Shown: positions 1 to 14,600 of the stretch, piece by piece
How the letters are laid out: each line of letters begins with the position of its first letter
How positions within the stretch are numbered: the stretch's first letter is position 1
NCBI GenBank assembly: GCA_023512835.1
Contig: CM042087.1
Span: 45,232,749-45,296,748 of the forward strand
Origin: Taxillus chinensis
Lineage: Eukaryota > Streptophyta > Magnoliopsida > Santalales > Loranthaceae
Length of the DNA stretch: 64,000 bases
Direction of reading: 5' to 3'
Program-made: the position numbers and the translations under genes
Notes under the pieces: model-generated
Databases searched by the model: none
The model's input: the letters and a program-made list of their open reading frames with translations, nothing else
What the model was told of the DNA's origin: nothing

Positions 1-517
1 CTGCCAATTCTCAGTACTATCCCTCTTGGTAGTTTACTGGTATTATCGTAAAGGTAAGATTACGCTACATTACAAGATTGGACTGTCCAATTCAGTTAGG
101 TGTAATTTGAGGTTATTTCACAAACTTAGTTTCCCATAGATAGTAGTGAGGTTATGGTTAATTGGTTTTTTTGTTTTGTTTTGTTTTTTTATTTGTGGTC
201 CAACTCCAACTAGTGAATGAGAATGAGGTACAGGAAAGGTTTTGTATATATGAAATTATGCATGTAGTTTTTGATTTTGTGTGAGGGTACTATTGTCTTC
301 CTTGCATTAATAACATGACCTCAGGAATTTGATAGATCCTGAAAGTTACTCTGCTAGGACAATTAATCAAACACACTTAATTGTTGTAACGTCTGTCCCA
401 ATCAGTTTTTTTTAACAAATTCAGACATTTTCAAACTGATCAAACATAACCTAAGTTGTTTTTTGTAGTTGGCAAAATATTTTTAAAAACCTTTGTACTG
501 CTCAATTTGTTGTGTAG

Positions 518-3500
518 GATACTGAGCATGTATGATGTTAAAGATGAAGACATAGACAATGCTGTTGATGGATCTCAACTTTCCGCTGTGGCACAATCTA
601 CCGTACTTCAGATGCAACTTCCTATTTTAGAACTTTTCAAGGTTTGTAATGTCATGTTGGCGTCAAGAATATTTAAATAAATCTTTTGGAGACAATTGCC
701 ATTTTTAGTGAAAAAATAATCAAATTTTCGTGCTATAGGCTTTTAAAGAGATTTGGTGTTTATGGTGCAAATTTTGTTGGTTTTCTGTAACATACTTCTG
801 CCTTTTACTTGCTGAGATTCCTAATGTTATTAATTGTCTTCGCTAATTAAGCATTATTGCTTTTGGGGTTCCCATGTCTCCTAAGAAGGGTAAGTTCTAT
901 TTGGAGTCTTTTATGATTTGTATTATATGCGACATTTCGCTTAAATTTTTGAGTAATTTCTCGTGTCTTTCAGGATTTCATGAGTGGTAAAACTGTTCTG
1001 CGAAATATCATGGCCATTTTATCTCCTGGTGTGAATTCCATTATTACAGAACGCACCAATCAAATCTATGGGCAACATCTCGAGAAGGCTGTGCAACTTT
1101 CCTTGGAAATTATAATCCTTGTTTTGGAGAAGGATATTGTGCTTTCTGATATGTGGCGCCCTCTTTATCAGGTTTTTGTTCACGCTCCTGGTTATTAATT
1201 ATCTTTTTAATAGCAAAATACATACCTGGACACAAGCTCCCCCTTGTGGATGCAATCTTTGATTGCATTATTTAGATGTTTCTGAGATTGAGACTAGCGA
1301 TTGTGTTTTCCAGAAGAACATACCGCTTATTATTTCTAATAGTTAATGCCATTAATATTTTTGTACTTCATGATGATACTATTTGTAAATACTACCTACA
1401 ATTGTGGATGCACATTTGCCAAACCGAAACCAGAAGCTGTCTTTAGAGGGGCGTTTTGAGGATGTGGAAGTTAGGGTAGCTCTTTTTCTCACAAGCAGAA
1501 TAAGGCCTTGGGACCTGACGGGTTCACCATGGCTTTCTTTCAAAAGAATTGGGAGGTGGTCAAGGCTGACATCATTTGGTTCTTCCAGGCATTTTATGCA
1601 AATAGTCATTTTGTTTCCAGCATCAATTGGCTACCCTGGTGGAGATTTTCTGCTGATTAGTTTGGTCGGTACTATTACAAAGATTTTAATCTGCTTGCTA
1701 ACTCAACTGGGTTGGTGTGTAAGTTAGATGTGCTAAACATTTATAACAATCTAGTGACATGTTTGTTTTGTCTGTTTTGTATTTTATTTTTAAAATGTGA
1801 TAGCTGTTTTCGAGTTAAAAAAATAGAAAACTAAAAACAATAAAAAGTTTGTTTTTGACTTTTAGGTCCTAAAGAATGATAACTAAGTTTTGTTGTTTTT
1901 TTATTTTTGGTACTTAAAAACACAAACATTTTGAAAACGAAAACAAGCAAAACATACATGCCCTAAGTTGGGATTTACGTGTTGCGACAGATGGGCTGAG
2001 GCGATAAATGAGTGAATTGGATATTTTAGTGCTTTCAAAGGCTTGCAGCAAGATTGGGTGCTAATTAAGATGCTAGGCAATACTGTGAGGAACAATTTAT
2101 GACATGTCTTTTTGGGGGGGAGGGTGTGTGTGTGATCACCGAGAGTATATTATTCTTAATATTTAGACTACTTTGTTTTTTTTTTTTTTTTTTTTGAGGT
2201 AGTGTCCGGGCCATGCCATTAGGTGTTAATTTGGCAAGTTTGCTTTGTTGTATGTTGTGGAGATTGGCTTTATGATATCTGGGGGCACCCACCAAGACTA
2301 AGAAATGTGGGACTGAGTCTGTTTGAGAGGGTGGAGTTTCATCTTGTTGGGTGGGAAGCTCTTTTCACTAACTTGAAAATGATTTTATCTAACCTTTTGG
2401 TCTATTGTCTCTTTATTCTGTTTTTTAAAATTGGTGACCTATCAACTCAAAGGTATTTAGAGGCGTTTCCTATGGGGCTAATGTGATGAGGTGTTCAAAT
2501 TCTACTTAGTTAAATAGGACGCCATCCAGAGACTAATGTGGGCAGGTGGTTTGGGGATCAAGTTGCCTCTAGCTTGTGCCAATGCTCTCCTTGCTGAGTG
2601 GAAGTGGTGTTTTATCGTAGAGAAAAGTCGTTGGGATTCAAATGGAGGACTTCCTTGCATGAGTAGTACGGAAATCAAGAGATGTTTCTTTTTCTCTGTT
2701 TGGTGTGGTGTGTAGAGGAGATTTAACCTTGAGTGCTACGTGTGAATCAATATAAGGGAAAGGAAATCATTAAAAGAATGAAATTTAAACATTTCCGCTT
2801 ATTTGGGTTTACCATACATGAGAATGGTAGTAAAGAGGAGAATTTTGCATTCTATCCCATTCGATTATCATATACCAAACATGTTATGATAGTTTTTTTT
2901 TAAAGGAATTTTCAGCCTTGTAGTCAACAAAGAGGGAGCCATCGTATAATTTATAGTAGGGGAGGGGTAAAAATCTTTTTTTTGCTCATAATACATGAGA
3001 ATAGTATTAAGAGGAGAATTTTGTATTTTATTTCATTCCATTTTGATGTACCAAATATGCCGTGATAGATTTATTTATAGTAGTTTTCAGCCTTGTGGTC
3101 AACAATGAGGGAATCATCACATAATTTATAGTAGGGGAGGGGTATAATGTCATTTTATTGTCCTCTTGCTTAGGATTGGGACAATGAATTTTTCAGCCTT
3201 GTGTTCCTTTTGATTAGGAGTGAGCACAATGAATTTTTGGTTGTTTTTGAGGAATTATATTTTTGTATTGTCTTTGTTGGGCAATAAGACTATGTGGTGT
3301 TAAAATGCACAAAAAGTGGGAGATTCAACATCAAAAGTTCCTTTTATTCAGTTTTGGGATGGATCAAGGAGGTAGGATAGAAAGAATTGGTGGGCTCACA
3401 TCTAGCTTTTGGCCATCTGCAGAGGCAAGGGATCTCAGTTGTAAGTAGATGTTTGATCTGCAAATGCAAAGAGGAGCTTATTAACCCTCTTTTGTTGTAG

Positions 3501-6500
3501 TGCTCTTGGTGTAGACAGCTTATGACTAACCATCTTTTGTTACAATGCCCTTGGTCGAGATAGCTCAGATGAACCATGTTGGGCAATGCACACACTCCTT
3601 TCATAGTCTCGTTGCTCTCTATTGTGTCACCAACTGCGGGTTCTGTTCCCCCAATGATCTTGTTTGCCACCCTACCCTTGTTTGATAGAATGGTTACAGG
3701 GTTTTGTTGGAGCTCCATGATGGAGAACTCTTGTTTGGTGGAATCGAATCGCTCAACAATGAATCGCTCAACAATGGTTACAAGGCTTTGACTTTCTTCG
3801 CTGCCATTGGTCCCCAAAAAAAAACTGTCCCCTAATACCAATTTAGGAACCAAGACAATAGTATAATTTTATTAAGAAGTATTAGAAAAGCTGTTAATAG
3901 CATATATATATATATATCTGTCTTATATGTAATGTTATATATATAAATATAGTCATCCCTTGGTTAATATAAGAAATATGATTTAACGTCTCTTTTCTCT
4001 CTCTCTTAACATGGTATTAGAGCCATCTTGACCATGCCCGCAATGCATGATCCTGCCGAATCCAGATAATGACGACGAGCACACCATGACGGTGCACCCC
4101 TAAGGATGCGATCTCCGATGATGCACTTTTCGACGACGGACCTTGCGATGACTACGCACCCTGCGATGATGACGCTGCTACTCTATGATGCGACCTTGTT
4201 CGGCGACCCTATGTCGCTGACGTCGGACTTTATCGTCTGGCCCTGTGACACGTCCTTGTGATGGATTCCTGCTGCAGTCCCAGGCACACTTCATGTTCTC
4301 GCCATCAGATGTCTAGCGGTGACAATTATGAATGGGCAGTTGTGTCGAGGAAGGATATGCCTTGTTGGACATTGTCAATCCAATACCGCAGGTTTTTCTT
4401 GATCTAATCAATCTACATGCTGCGATCGTGACTTGCTTATATGACGGTATATTTGTGTATGTTTTATATGTATACATGCTCCATGTGAGATTGTTGCTAC
4501 TAATACTTGGTTGGTAATTGAACTTATGATTGGGTAGTGAATTATCTGGTGCTGACTGCAATATATATATATATATTATTAAACTAATGGCTGATTGGTT
4601 ATTGAATCAGTTTCAATTACAATATATATATATATATATATATTCCTGCCTTGGTCTTTTGTATGTGAAGGTGGACATTGGTTTATTTTGTCTACACTGT
4701 ATTATGATGGCACATGCAACATATGTTGGCGTTGCTGATTCCCTTGGACCGATTACTTTATTCATGTTGATTATGAGTTCTTGGTTGGTTCTACCTAGAT
4801 ACTGTTACATTAGCATTTCAATCATCAAGTAGTCCTTATTGTTTGCTTACTTCTAAGCTTGATACCTGGGTCGTAGTCTTTGGAGCCACTTATCACATGA
4901 TTGTGAAAGTACATCCTCATAGTTCCATTGAATGCTTGAAGGCCTGTTTTGTGGTAAGGGATATACTTAGTTCTATGATGTTGACTATGATGATATTTTT
5001 TCTTTCTTTGTCAAGATTATCTGTTTAGGTATTCATTTCCTTCGCCGTTTATTATGGCTAGACCCTTCATCAGCTTGACGACAAAAATGTCTTTTTCTTT
5101 GGAGCAACTACCTGGTTTTGTTGCTCCGGGGGAGAATCTGTTATGTCGTCTTCAAAAGGCTCTCTATGGGTTGAAACAGTTTTTACGGGCCTGATTTAGA
5201 TGATTTAGTATTACTCTTGTTTGATTTGGCCTTCGGCAATGTGCGGTTTGTCTTTTTATGTTTAGCTCATCTTCTACTGTTGGTTGTGTTCTCTTGGTTG
5301 TATATGTTGATGATATTATTATTATGGATAGTGACAAGGAAGACGTTTAACATTTGAAGCATTTTCTCCAAGTTGAGCTTTGCACCATTTTTTGGGGATA
5401 GAAGTAGATTACTCTGGGGCCTCTATATCTTTGTCGCAATGAAAACATATGCATGATATACTTAATGAGGTTGGATACTTAGGAGTCAAACTTATTGCTT
5501 CTCTTATGGATTCAAATGTCTGGTTTGGTTCAGAACATGGTGATTGTTAGGTAATCCTGCTCAATAAGATTTAGTAGACTTGATATTTCCTTTCCTATAA
5601 GCACCGTAAGCTAGTTTATGAGTGCTCTTCACACTACCAACTGGACTACAACATTACGGCTTGTCAAATACTTGAAGGGAGCACTAGGATGAGGTCTTTT
5701 GTTTACCAAATAGAGTAATCTCGATATTCATGGTTATTCTAATGCTAATTAGGTAAGATGGCCGAGTAATAAAAGATTCATTACTAGTTATTGTGTGTTT
5801 CTTGGTGGAAATCTTATAGCATGGAAGAGTAAGAAACAATATGTGATGTCAAGATTTAGTTCAGTGGTTGAGTACAGAGCAATGCCACATGTAACAAGTG
5901 AACTAATGTTGTTGAAAATTGGCTTACCTTCTTCATGTACCTCAATGTTGCATTGTGATAGGCAGTCTGCTATTTACATTGCTTCCGTTCTGGTATTCCA
6001 TGAAATTATGGAGCATATTGAAATTGATTGTCATTTTGTACGTGAGAAGGTGCAGAATAATGAAATTGTTTTTGATTGGGCACCAAGTTGGTGATAATTT
6101 CCATCCTCATTTTAATGGCATAGGAGTTATTTCACTCATGGTTGCTCTTAACTTTTTACTGCAAAACAAAATTATTATTCTTTTCAAGCGGTCTTTGCTG
6201 GTGCCCATAGGTTATGTGGCCAACCCACCGTGTTAAAATTATGCTATAGATCTCTTGTATGGGTATATTGTTGTGCAAATTGGCATTTTAACTTAGTTGG
6301 GCACCAAGTTGGTGATAATTTCCATCCTCATAAGCTCTTGCAGTAGACTGTGTTCTAACTTTGTTGTCAGTTACTTATTAATATAGCTTCTCCATATTTC
6401 CTGTGCCCTGAACATTAATTTTGCACTCTGTCTTGGCATTCCCATGGTTTTGTTTTGTATGACCAACATTTATACAATCAATGGTTTCTACACTATCAAT

Positions 6501-9500
6501 TGAATTATTTTTACTGGTCTTGATGATTCCTAACCTTCAACTGATGCCATTGTTAGCTGCTACTGCTAACAATTCACTATTTGTTTTTTTTGTAAACTGG
6601 CCATTTCTTTTATTTGAATGTTTGCCTGAGCATCACTATAGTTAACAAAAGGGTAGGCCCTACGTTATATGACTGTCAACGATTGGTTCCTTATGCAGCC
6701 TTTGGATGTTATACTTGCGCAAGATCATAATCATATATTAGCATTATTGGAATATGTAAGATATGAATACAGCCCTCAAATTCAGCAATGTTCTATCAAA
6801 ATAATGAGCATCATGAGGTACCCATTTTCTGTCTTATTTATTTATTTTTTGGGGATATTATGCTTGATGATGCGTGGTGAATGAAGTGATCTTTTGTTTA
6901 TCTATTATGCTTCCTGAGGTACCCATTATCTATGCCGACACTAATGGATTGTGTTCTGTGATCTGAGTGTGTTATTGCCATGGTTTTGTGTGTACGTTAG
7001 AAAATTTTATCCAATAATAATTTCCTTTTCAAATACCCTTTCATATAACCCTTGTCTGGTTTCATTTTGGTTTTCTTTTGATAGTTCTCGCATGGTTGGG
7101 TTGGTACAGTTATTGTTAAACTCTAATTCTGCTAACACTTTAATTGAGGATTATGCGGCCTGCCTGGAGTTACAATCAGAAGAATGTCAGAATTTGGAGA
7201 ATAGCGACGTTGACGCTGGTGTGCTTATAATGCAGGTTGGTTACTCCTGTCTCAGTGTTCAGTTATCATCATCATTTTTTTGTTCTTTTTTTACAGTCCT
7301 TCTGTTGACTCCTACAGCTTCTGATTGACAACATTAGTCAGCCTGCTCCGAATGTGACACATTTGCTGCTTAAGTTTGATCTTGATACCCCCATTGAACG
7401 TACTATATTGCAGCCAAAATTTCATTACAGGTGTTGTCGGTTATGTTTGGCTTGTATTCATAAACCTTTTTCTTTCCCGACTCATCACACACATTTCCTT
7501 TTAAATCTGCAGTTCTTTAAAGGTTATTCTTGACATGCTGGAGAAGCTTTCCAAGTCTGATGTAAATGCACAGCTACATGAATTTGGTTTTCAGGTTAGA
7601 TGGTTGTTGTCCCCTATGGTGTCTTTTTGTTTTTATTTGTTTTTCTAGAACTGCTGACTGTTTTCCTAATCCAGCTACTTTATGAACTATGCTTGGATCC
7701 GCTAACATGTGGCCCTGTCATGGATCTCTTAAGTAATAAGAAGTATCAGTTTTTTGTCAAGGTACATATTCAGCTTTTTTGATACTTTTAACTTACTGTT
7801 GAACTTCTCACTTTTTTTATCATTTCTCTTTTTATGTACTCATTGTTGATGTTTTTCCCTTCATTGGCTATTTTCCTCCCCTATGCAGCACTTGGATACA
7901 ATCGGTGTTGCTCCTCTTCCTAGAAGAAACAACAACCAGGCACTTCGCATCAGTTCCCTTCATCAGGTTTTTTTTTGTTTGCTGATGCTGTTGCATAAAT
8001 TGATTTTTGTTTTTTAGTTTTCTATTATCAGGGATTTCAATTTGACTTCCGTTGTACATATTAGTTTTTTTTATTAATAATCTCACATCTTAGGTTGTCA
8101 CTATTGGTAAACCTAAAAGGGGCACTTATTCAATGTACAAATTTTGTGCTTGAATTTTATTAGTTTTCTTAACTTTATGTATTCATTTTCCTTCTGTCTG
8201 AAATTAGTGTTTATCTTAAAATTTTGCTTCTCAAATTTTCTTTCGTCTTTTTTTAAATGTTATTTCTCACACCTTTCAAAGGCCCTGTTTGGTTTTGTTT
8301 GAGTTTCCAGTTGTGGTTCGTAAAATAAGTTCTTTATTCCTGCTTCCTGTTCTTTGTTCAAAATATGAAATGTGCATTATGCCCAAAATTGTGATAATGG
8401 AAAATGAGGAACCTGTTTGGAATCGCCAGTTACCAAAAATTTTTAAAACTTGTTGGAAATAATTTTTATTTTTGCAAAGAGTAGGTTCTATTTATTTTGT
8501 TCTTTTGTTTTGTTTTTTTTATTTTTTTAGGGCCCTTCCTCTGGCATGGTCAGACAATACAACTCGCTATGAAATTCCACAAAGTCACCCACTTCCTAGT
8601 CTTGGGCCAGCCTACGAAATGTAATGTCCCAAGATCCATCCATTGTACATTAGCTTAACGGGAAGTCCTGGTCACATGCTAATGCATAACATGACCATGG
8701 GAGACCTTTTCCACCCCACACATTATGCCAAAATAAAATAGAGGATCCCTCTCCTAGCGTCCACCAAACAAGATCCAAAAAGGAATCCCAGTTGAACCCC
8801 ACAAACTTCCAAGGGCCGACCCCATGCCGCATTCTTGTAGACTTAGAAATCCTGCCATGATGTTCAACCCATAGATAGCTGCAATAACTTGACACCACAA
8901 ACTCTGCCACTCCATGAATTGCCACTTCCAGTTGGCATGGAGGGCTTCATTGAACACCTTGATTGGTTTGATTGTCAATTCACCTTCCTCACAAGGCTTC
9001 TGAACAGTACTCCACCGGACAAGGTGAAATTTGAAGGAATTGCAAGTATTACCCCACAAGAATCGCCACTGGAAAGAAATATTCACCTCTTGATTTTCTT
9101 GTTTGTTCCAGTTTGTGCAATTGGGAAGCCAAACAAAGCCAAGTTGTACCATTAATTTAGGAAGTGATTGATAGCCGTTTCTTCTTTAGGGATTTTAATC
9201 ACCTTTTGAGCAAATCAAGATGATAACAAGATCATAGAGATAATGCATGAACTTGTGCATTTTCCCCAAATTTAATTTTATTTTTTGATTTTTTAAAAAT
9301 GGTTAAATGATGGTTAATGGCTGTACAAATTGCCTAGGTAAAAGTCCAAGCAACCTAGCTGGCCTTGACAAAGAATTATTCCAGACACTCCAAGTGACCT
9401 AGGTGGCCTTGACATCCAGACACTTTTGAGGCCATCCTCTTCTGGATGGCCATCTTGATGGTTGTGCAGGCCTGGCCATATTTTAGAACCATGGTTTAAT

Positions 9501-11654
9501 AATGTTTATCTCATTTTTTTTTAAAGTTTTTGTACTCAGTGATTATTCTGTGTGCTTTTATGTATTTACTTCTTCAAAATCAGTTTATTGAAATTATTTT
9601 TTATATTTAATTATATTTTTTTGTTGTTGATAATGTTTATTTCTTCTAGAGAGCATGGCTTTTAAAGCTTTTAGCAATTGGATTGCATGCTGGAGATATG
9701 GCTAATTCCACTCACCGAGAAGCATCTCAAACTATTCTCTTGCATATGTTTGGGCTTGATGGCGTTGAATATCATGTCGACCGTGGGTTACCCCATTCTT
9801 TAATTTTGCAAAGTACTGAAGGAGAGGCCGGAACCCGAACTCTTTGTAAAAATAAGGTATCATTGGTTGTTTCTATTTTAAATATTTTTTAATGTATTAT
9901 TAGAGTGCAATACTTGTTTTAGGCCATCCATCATATTACATGTATATACCTTCAACTCAAAATCCACCCCTCAAGGCATCTTGGTGTCCCACCAAGCATA
10001 ATTGGCGCCATTATGTTTCATGATCATTATGTTGGGACTAATGATTCCATTTCAATGCTTTTATTTATATTTCATGATCATTATGTTTGAAATTACACCA
10101 ATTTGAATGATTTATGAATTAGACAGTCCTGATTTGTGCATTCATGTAAATGATGAATTAAGGCTTGGGATGATACTTGTGGTGGCAGTCTGGTGGGAAG
10201 TTTCACTTGCCAATATTTATATGATTGCAGAAATGTATTTCAACTAGTGTTGATATTATTTTGAAAATAGAGTTCTGGAAGGATTTGATAAAGTTTCCTG
10301 GTCATTGGGTTGTAACTTGTAACCATGTCTTTATTTTAAATGGACGAAGCAACTTCCCCATCAAATTTAATAGAAATATATGGTATAATGTTTTTACAAT
10401 TTTGTGTTTCAAAGTTTTCTAAGAATACTTTTGAGGCTTGTTTTCATAGTTAAGGTGCCAAGGCATTGGAGAGTTTTGATAAGTGAGGACACCTAGGCTA
10501 TAGATGAGTGATGCTAGGCGACCAATGCATAGATTAATAAATTTTTATTGTAATTTTTACAGTGAGAAATAGAAATATTTTCATTCACTTTGCTAACATA
10601 CTAGATGTACATATATATACACTGCAATTCGACCATCTTACCGGGGCCGGTCTTGTAATTTGGGAGGCCCTAAGCGGAATTTGAAAACGGGGCCTCTCTA
10701 CAGAATGATTTTTTTTTCATTAAATAAACACAAAAAATTAAAAAAAAAACCACATCTCCATATACACAAAAATATTCAATTTGCAATTTTACACAAAAAT
10801 AAGTAAGCCAAGCAGACAGGTGGAAGCATACATGTGGCTAAGGAGAGGTAGGGCCAGTCCTTGTGGAGAGACAATGGACCGAGGGAGAGGAGGGACGATT
10901 TTGATGACGGCCGCTTGGCTTTTGCAGCCTTTGTCGATGGACGACAGGTCACAACCGAGGGAGAAGAGAGATAATAGCAATCAGCAACCAGAGGGAGAGC
11001 GGAAAGGAGCCGATGACAAACAACGACCAAGGGGGCTTGCAAGATGCGCCATTGTTGCTTTGTCGGAGGGGGAGAGCTGAAGAGGGATGGACGCACGGTT
11101 TGGGATAGAGACCAATGGCCGAGCCAATCAAAGTGGGACGAGATGCAAGTTGCCGACAGAATGTGCCCCTATTAAACTACATTAAAAAAAATGGGGGGCC
11201 TCAATCGGCAGCCTTAGGCTGCAAAAGCCAAGGGCCGGCCTTGCGTCTTACGACAAGTAATACCTAGGAAAGTAGAGAGTTACAATAATTAATACCTAAG
11301 AAATTAAAGAGTTTTATAACCATTAATACCTAGAAATTATAAATACAATCTAGATTTTCTGATTGTCCACATTAATAAATCTAAATTAACTTTCAACACT
11401 CTCCTTCAAGCTGGTGAATAGGTATTTTTCATTTCTAGCTTTGATAGGATGTTCAGAAACACTAGACTGCTTAGTCCTTTTTCAATGTGTTTTGTTTGGT
11501 TGTGTTGTACTGAATTGTGTGCTATGTTGATAGCAGATTTATTGTCATAGTACATCCTCATTGGACCTTCTCTTTGAATCTTCAAATTATCTAGATAATT
11601 TTTAAAAAATTTTTTTAAAAACAAAATTTTTTTTTTTTTTTTTTTTTGTGTTTT

Positions 11655-11690
<36 letters not shown>

Positions 11691-14600
11691 GGTCTTTTTG
11701 TGATTTTGTGGCACTCCTTGGTTTTTCTGCAAGTGAACTTTGTTTTTCTAATAAGAGTAATTACAATCATCACCATGAGCTAGACCGCACCTTTTCATCG
11801 CTTTTCATGGTTTAGTCCCACTCTCTTCAATACATGTTAGTTATAGGAAGCAAATAATGTTGTCGAAGGCCCCTTTTACATGAGTTATGATTGTTACAGA
11901 GGTCTCTAAATTGTCTGACATAATAATCATTTTAGCGGTGAAGGCTGGTCGGTGAAGAAGAAATCTATAACGGAGTACGAAGAAGAAAAAAAATGTCTTG
12001 TTTGGAGGGAGAGATGTTTGCGAATTTCGTTTGTCAATTGTTGTAGAGAGAGAAAATGTGATGTATGACATTGGTGAGCTTTCCCATATGTGACGTAGGT
12101 ACCCAGCGAAAGTGACAAAAACAAAAAAAGGGCACAACAGTATTGTTTTGTTCCTTTTTCAAATTAAAAAGGCATCATTCCGGTCATCACTTGGAGTTGG
12201 TGGATGCATTGTCTCACATCCGAACGCTCAAGGCATCTTGGGTGCATGCCTTTTGGCGATGAAGCAAGGTGCCTGAGTGCTTGTCTCTTTTCCCAGTGCC
12301 AGAAAATCTATGTTTGTGTTTATATATAAAAAGACATTTCTAATGAAAATGACTGGTAATTTTGTTTACTATCCATAAATTCTGTTGCAACTGATAATAT
12401 TGTGAGTGGATAAATCTAAGTTTAGTATCCATTTGTGCATCCGTGCACATGTGTGTTATTATTACTATTTTCTTTCAACGCTGTGTGTTTGTTATATGCT
12501 GAATTTGTTTTATTCCAAATTTTGTGAATAAATTAATGAGAATGGCTTTTGTTTTTGTAGGATTTCTTTGTTGATGTTTTGTGTAATATTTATTATTTTT
12601 TTTGGTTGTCATGATTTTGTTACCTTATTGTCAGTTTCTTTACTTTAAGGCCTCTTGCAGTTGCGGCCTTGTATGCTCTGCTGCATTCTTAAATAATGAT
12701 TGCATGAAAATCAATGATTCTTTTACTCTTCCTTTTTGTATGGCTGTTAGTCAATATGTTTATGTGAGCATTGAATTGTGTTTATGTTGTAAAGTTTGTC
12801 TTCTCTTCAGAAATTTACTTAATTGGTTCTGTTGAATTTCATTTTTTGCTTTATTTTGATCTTTTCTTCCCTTAAATTGAATTAATGATGCACTTTACTT
12901 TATTTTGTGTTAAAGTTCATTATATCCTGCAGGCTCTGGGGATAATCTTAAGCAATTGCTGCAATATATAAAAATGCATGTCGGTTACATTTTGTCTGAT
13001 CTCCATTTTTTAAGGAAAACTTTTTCCCCGTCTGGACTGATTTTTCTTTTTATTAAGGTGCTGGACTTGCTTGAAGTTGTGCAATTTAGATCCCCTGATA
13101 CTGCCATGAAGTACGCCGAAGTTGTTTCTAATACGAAATACAACTCACAGGTAAGAAACAAGGGCTTGATCGCTGCATTTCATAATTCATATTCATTTCA
13201 ATGTAAGAATTTGGATTGATGCATTTCTTAGGTGGAAGATGTACTTGGTAATCCATCAACGTCAGGAAGTGGTGGTGTCTACTATTATTCTGAACGTGGT
13301 GACCGTTTGATTGATCTAGCTGCATTCCGAGATAAACTTTGGCAGGTTCATTTCTTTGCATGTATTCTTGTTTAATGTGTACGTGGAGCTGAATTTTGTA
13401 GTTATGGGTGTTGTTTCTCTTCTTTCAGAAATGTAATATGCATGCCCAGCTCAGCTCCTTTGGTAGTGAGACAGATTTGAACGATATGAAGGAGATTATT
13501 CAACAGTTTTTGAGATGGGGTTGGAAATACAATAAGAATCTTGAGGAACAAGCTGCCCAACTTCATATGTTAACTGGATGGTCTCAGATTGTTGAGGCCA
13601 GTAGCTCTTCTTGGTTATGTCATAGCTGATTGATGAACATGATGTTGTCTTTACTTGTAATCACTTTGTACTAATGCCTTTGTTTTATTTCCATTTATTG
13701 CTACAGGTGGCAGCATCCAGAAAAATATCATGTCTTGAAAATCAATCTGAAATTCTTTTTCAGTGAGCAACTCTCATTATTAGTGTTTCTCATGCATAGA
13801 ATACCCCAAATGTTGATTCTTCCATTGTTCTTGTGACAGGTTGCTTGATTCCTCTCTAACTGCTTCTGCTTCTCCAGACTGTTCCCTTAAAATGGCTTCA
13901 ATACTGACTCAGGCATGAGCATTTCCTTTGACATTGAACACACATTTTTGGTAGTTCCTTGCTGTTATTGTGGCTGAAATTTCTTTGTTATGTGAACTTT
14001 ATCAAGGTTGCACTTACTTGCATGGCTAAACTACGTGATCAAAGATTCCTGTGTCCTGGCGGTTTAACTTCTGATAACATGACATGTCTTGATATTATAT
14101 CAGTAAAACAACTACAAAATGGGGCCTGCCATTCAATATTGCTTAAGCTTATCATGGCGATTTTAAGGCACGAGTCAACAGAAGCATTGAGGAGACGGTA
14201 GGGTTGTTTTGTGAACGCTGTCTTAATGTGCTCTCTCCTTTATTTATTTGTTTTATTATTTATTATTATTGTATTGGGTTGGACTCATTCTAGATTTATT
14301 TCACACCATAGCCATTTTCTTTTCTCTTTTTTTTTTTTCCATGGGCACAATTATTTGTGATTTTTAGGCCACCCAGAAGTCTCCCAAGGTGGTTGTAATA
14401 TAAATATATTTCTTCTCATCCACAATTTAGAACGTATCTATAAAGACTAAGTAGGAAGGAATTAATTAAAGCTAATTACAGCTATTATTACAGTTCATTC
14501 CAACACATATCAAGTTGGTACATAGATATTACACATTCTTAACTTGGACAACGATGTATGGAAGAGAATACCAACAATCAAATGAGTGATCAAATTAGCT

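Noticed and set aside
1..517. A further NUP205 exon at the left edge
   Set aside because: The expected preceding peptide (around QHFHM) is not present in any frame; the only tempting frame near 1-53 ends in the wrong phase or hits a stop, so this is intron.
13601..13713. GT-AG version of the NUP205 intron
   Set aside because: Possible and in frame, but it removes a residue from a conserved stretch; kept only as an alternative to the GC-AG model.
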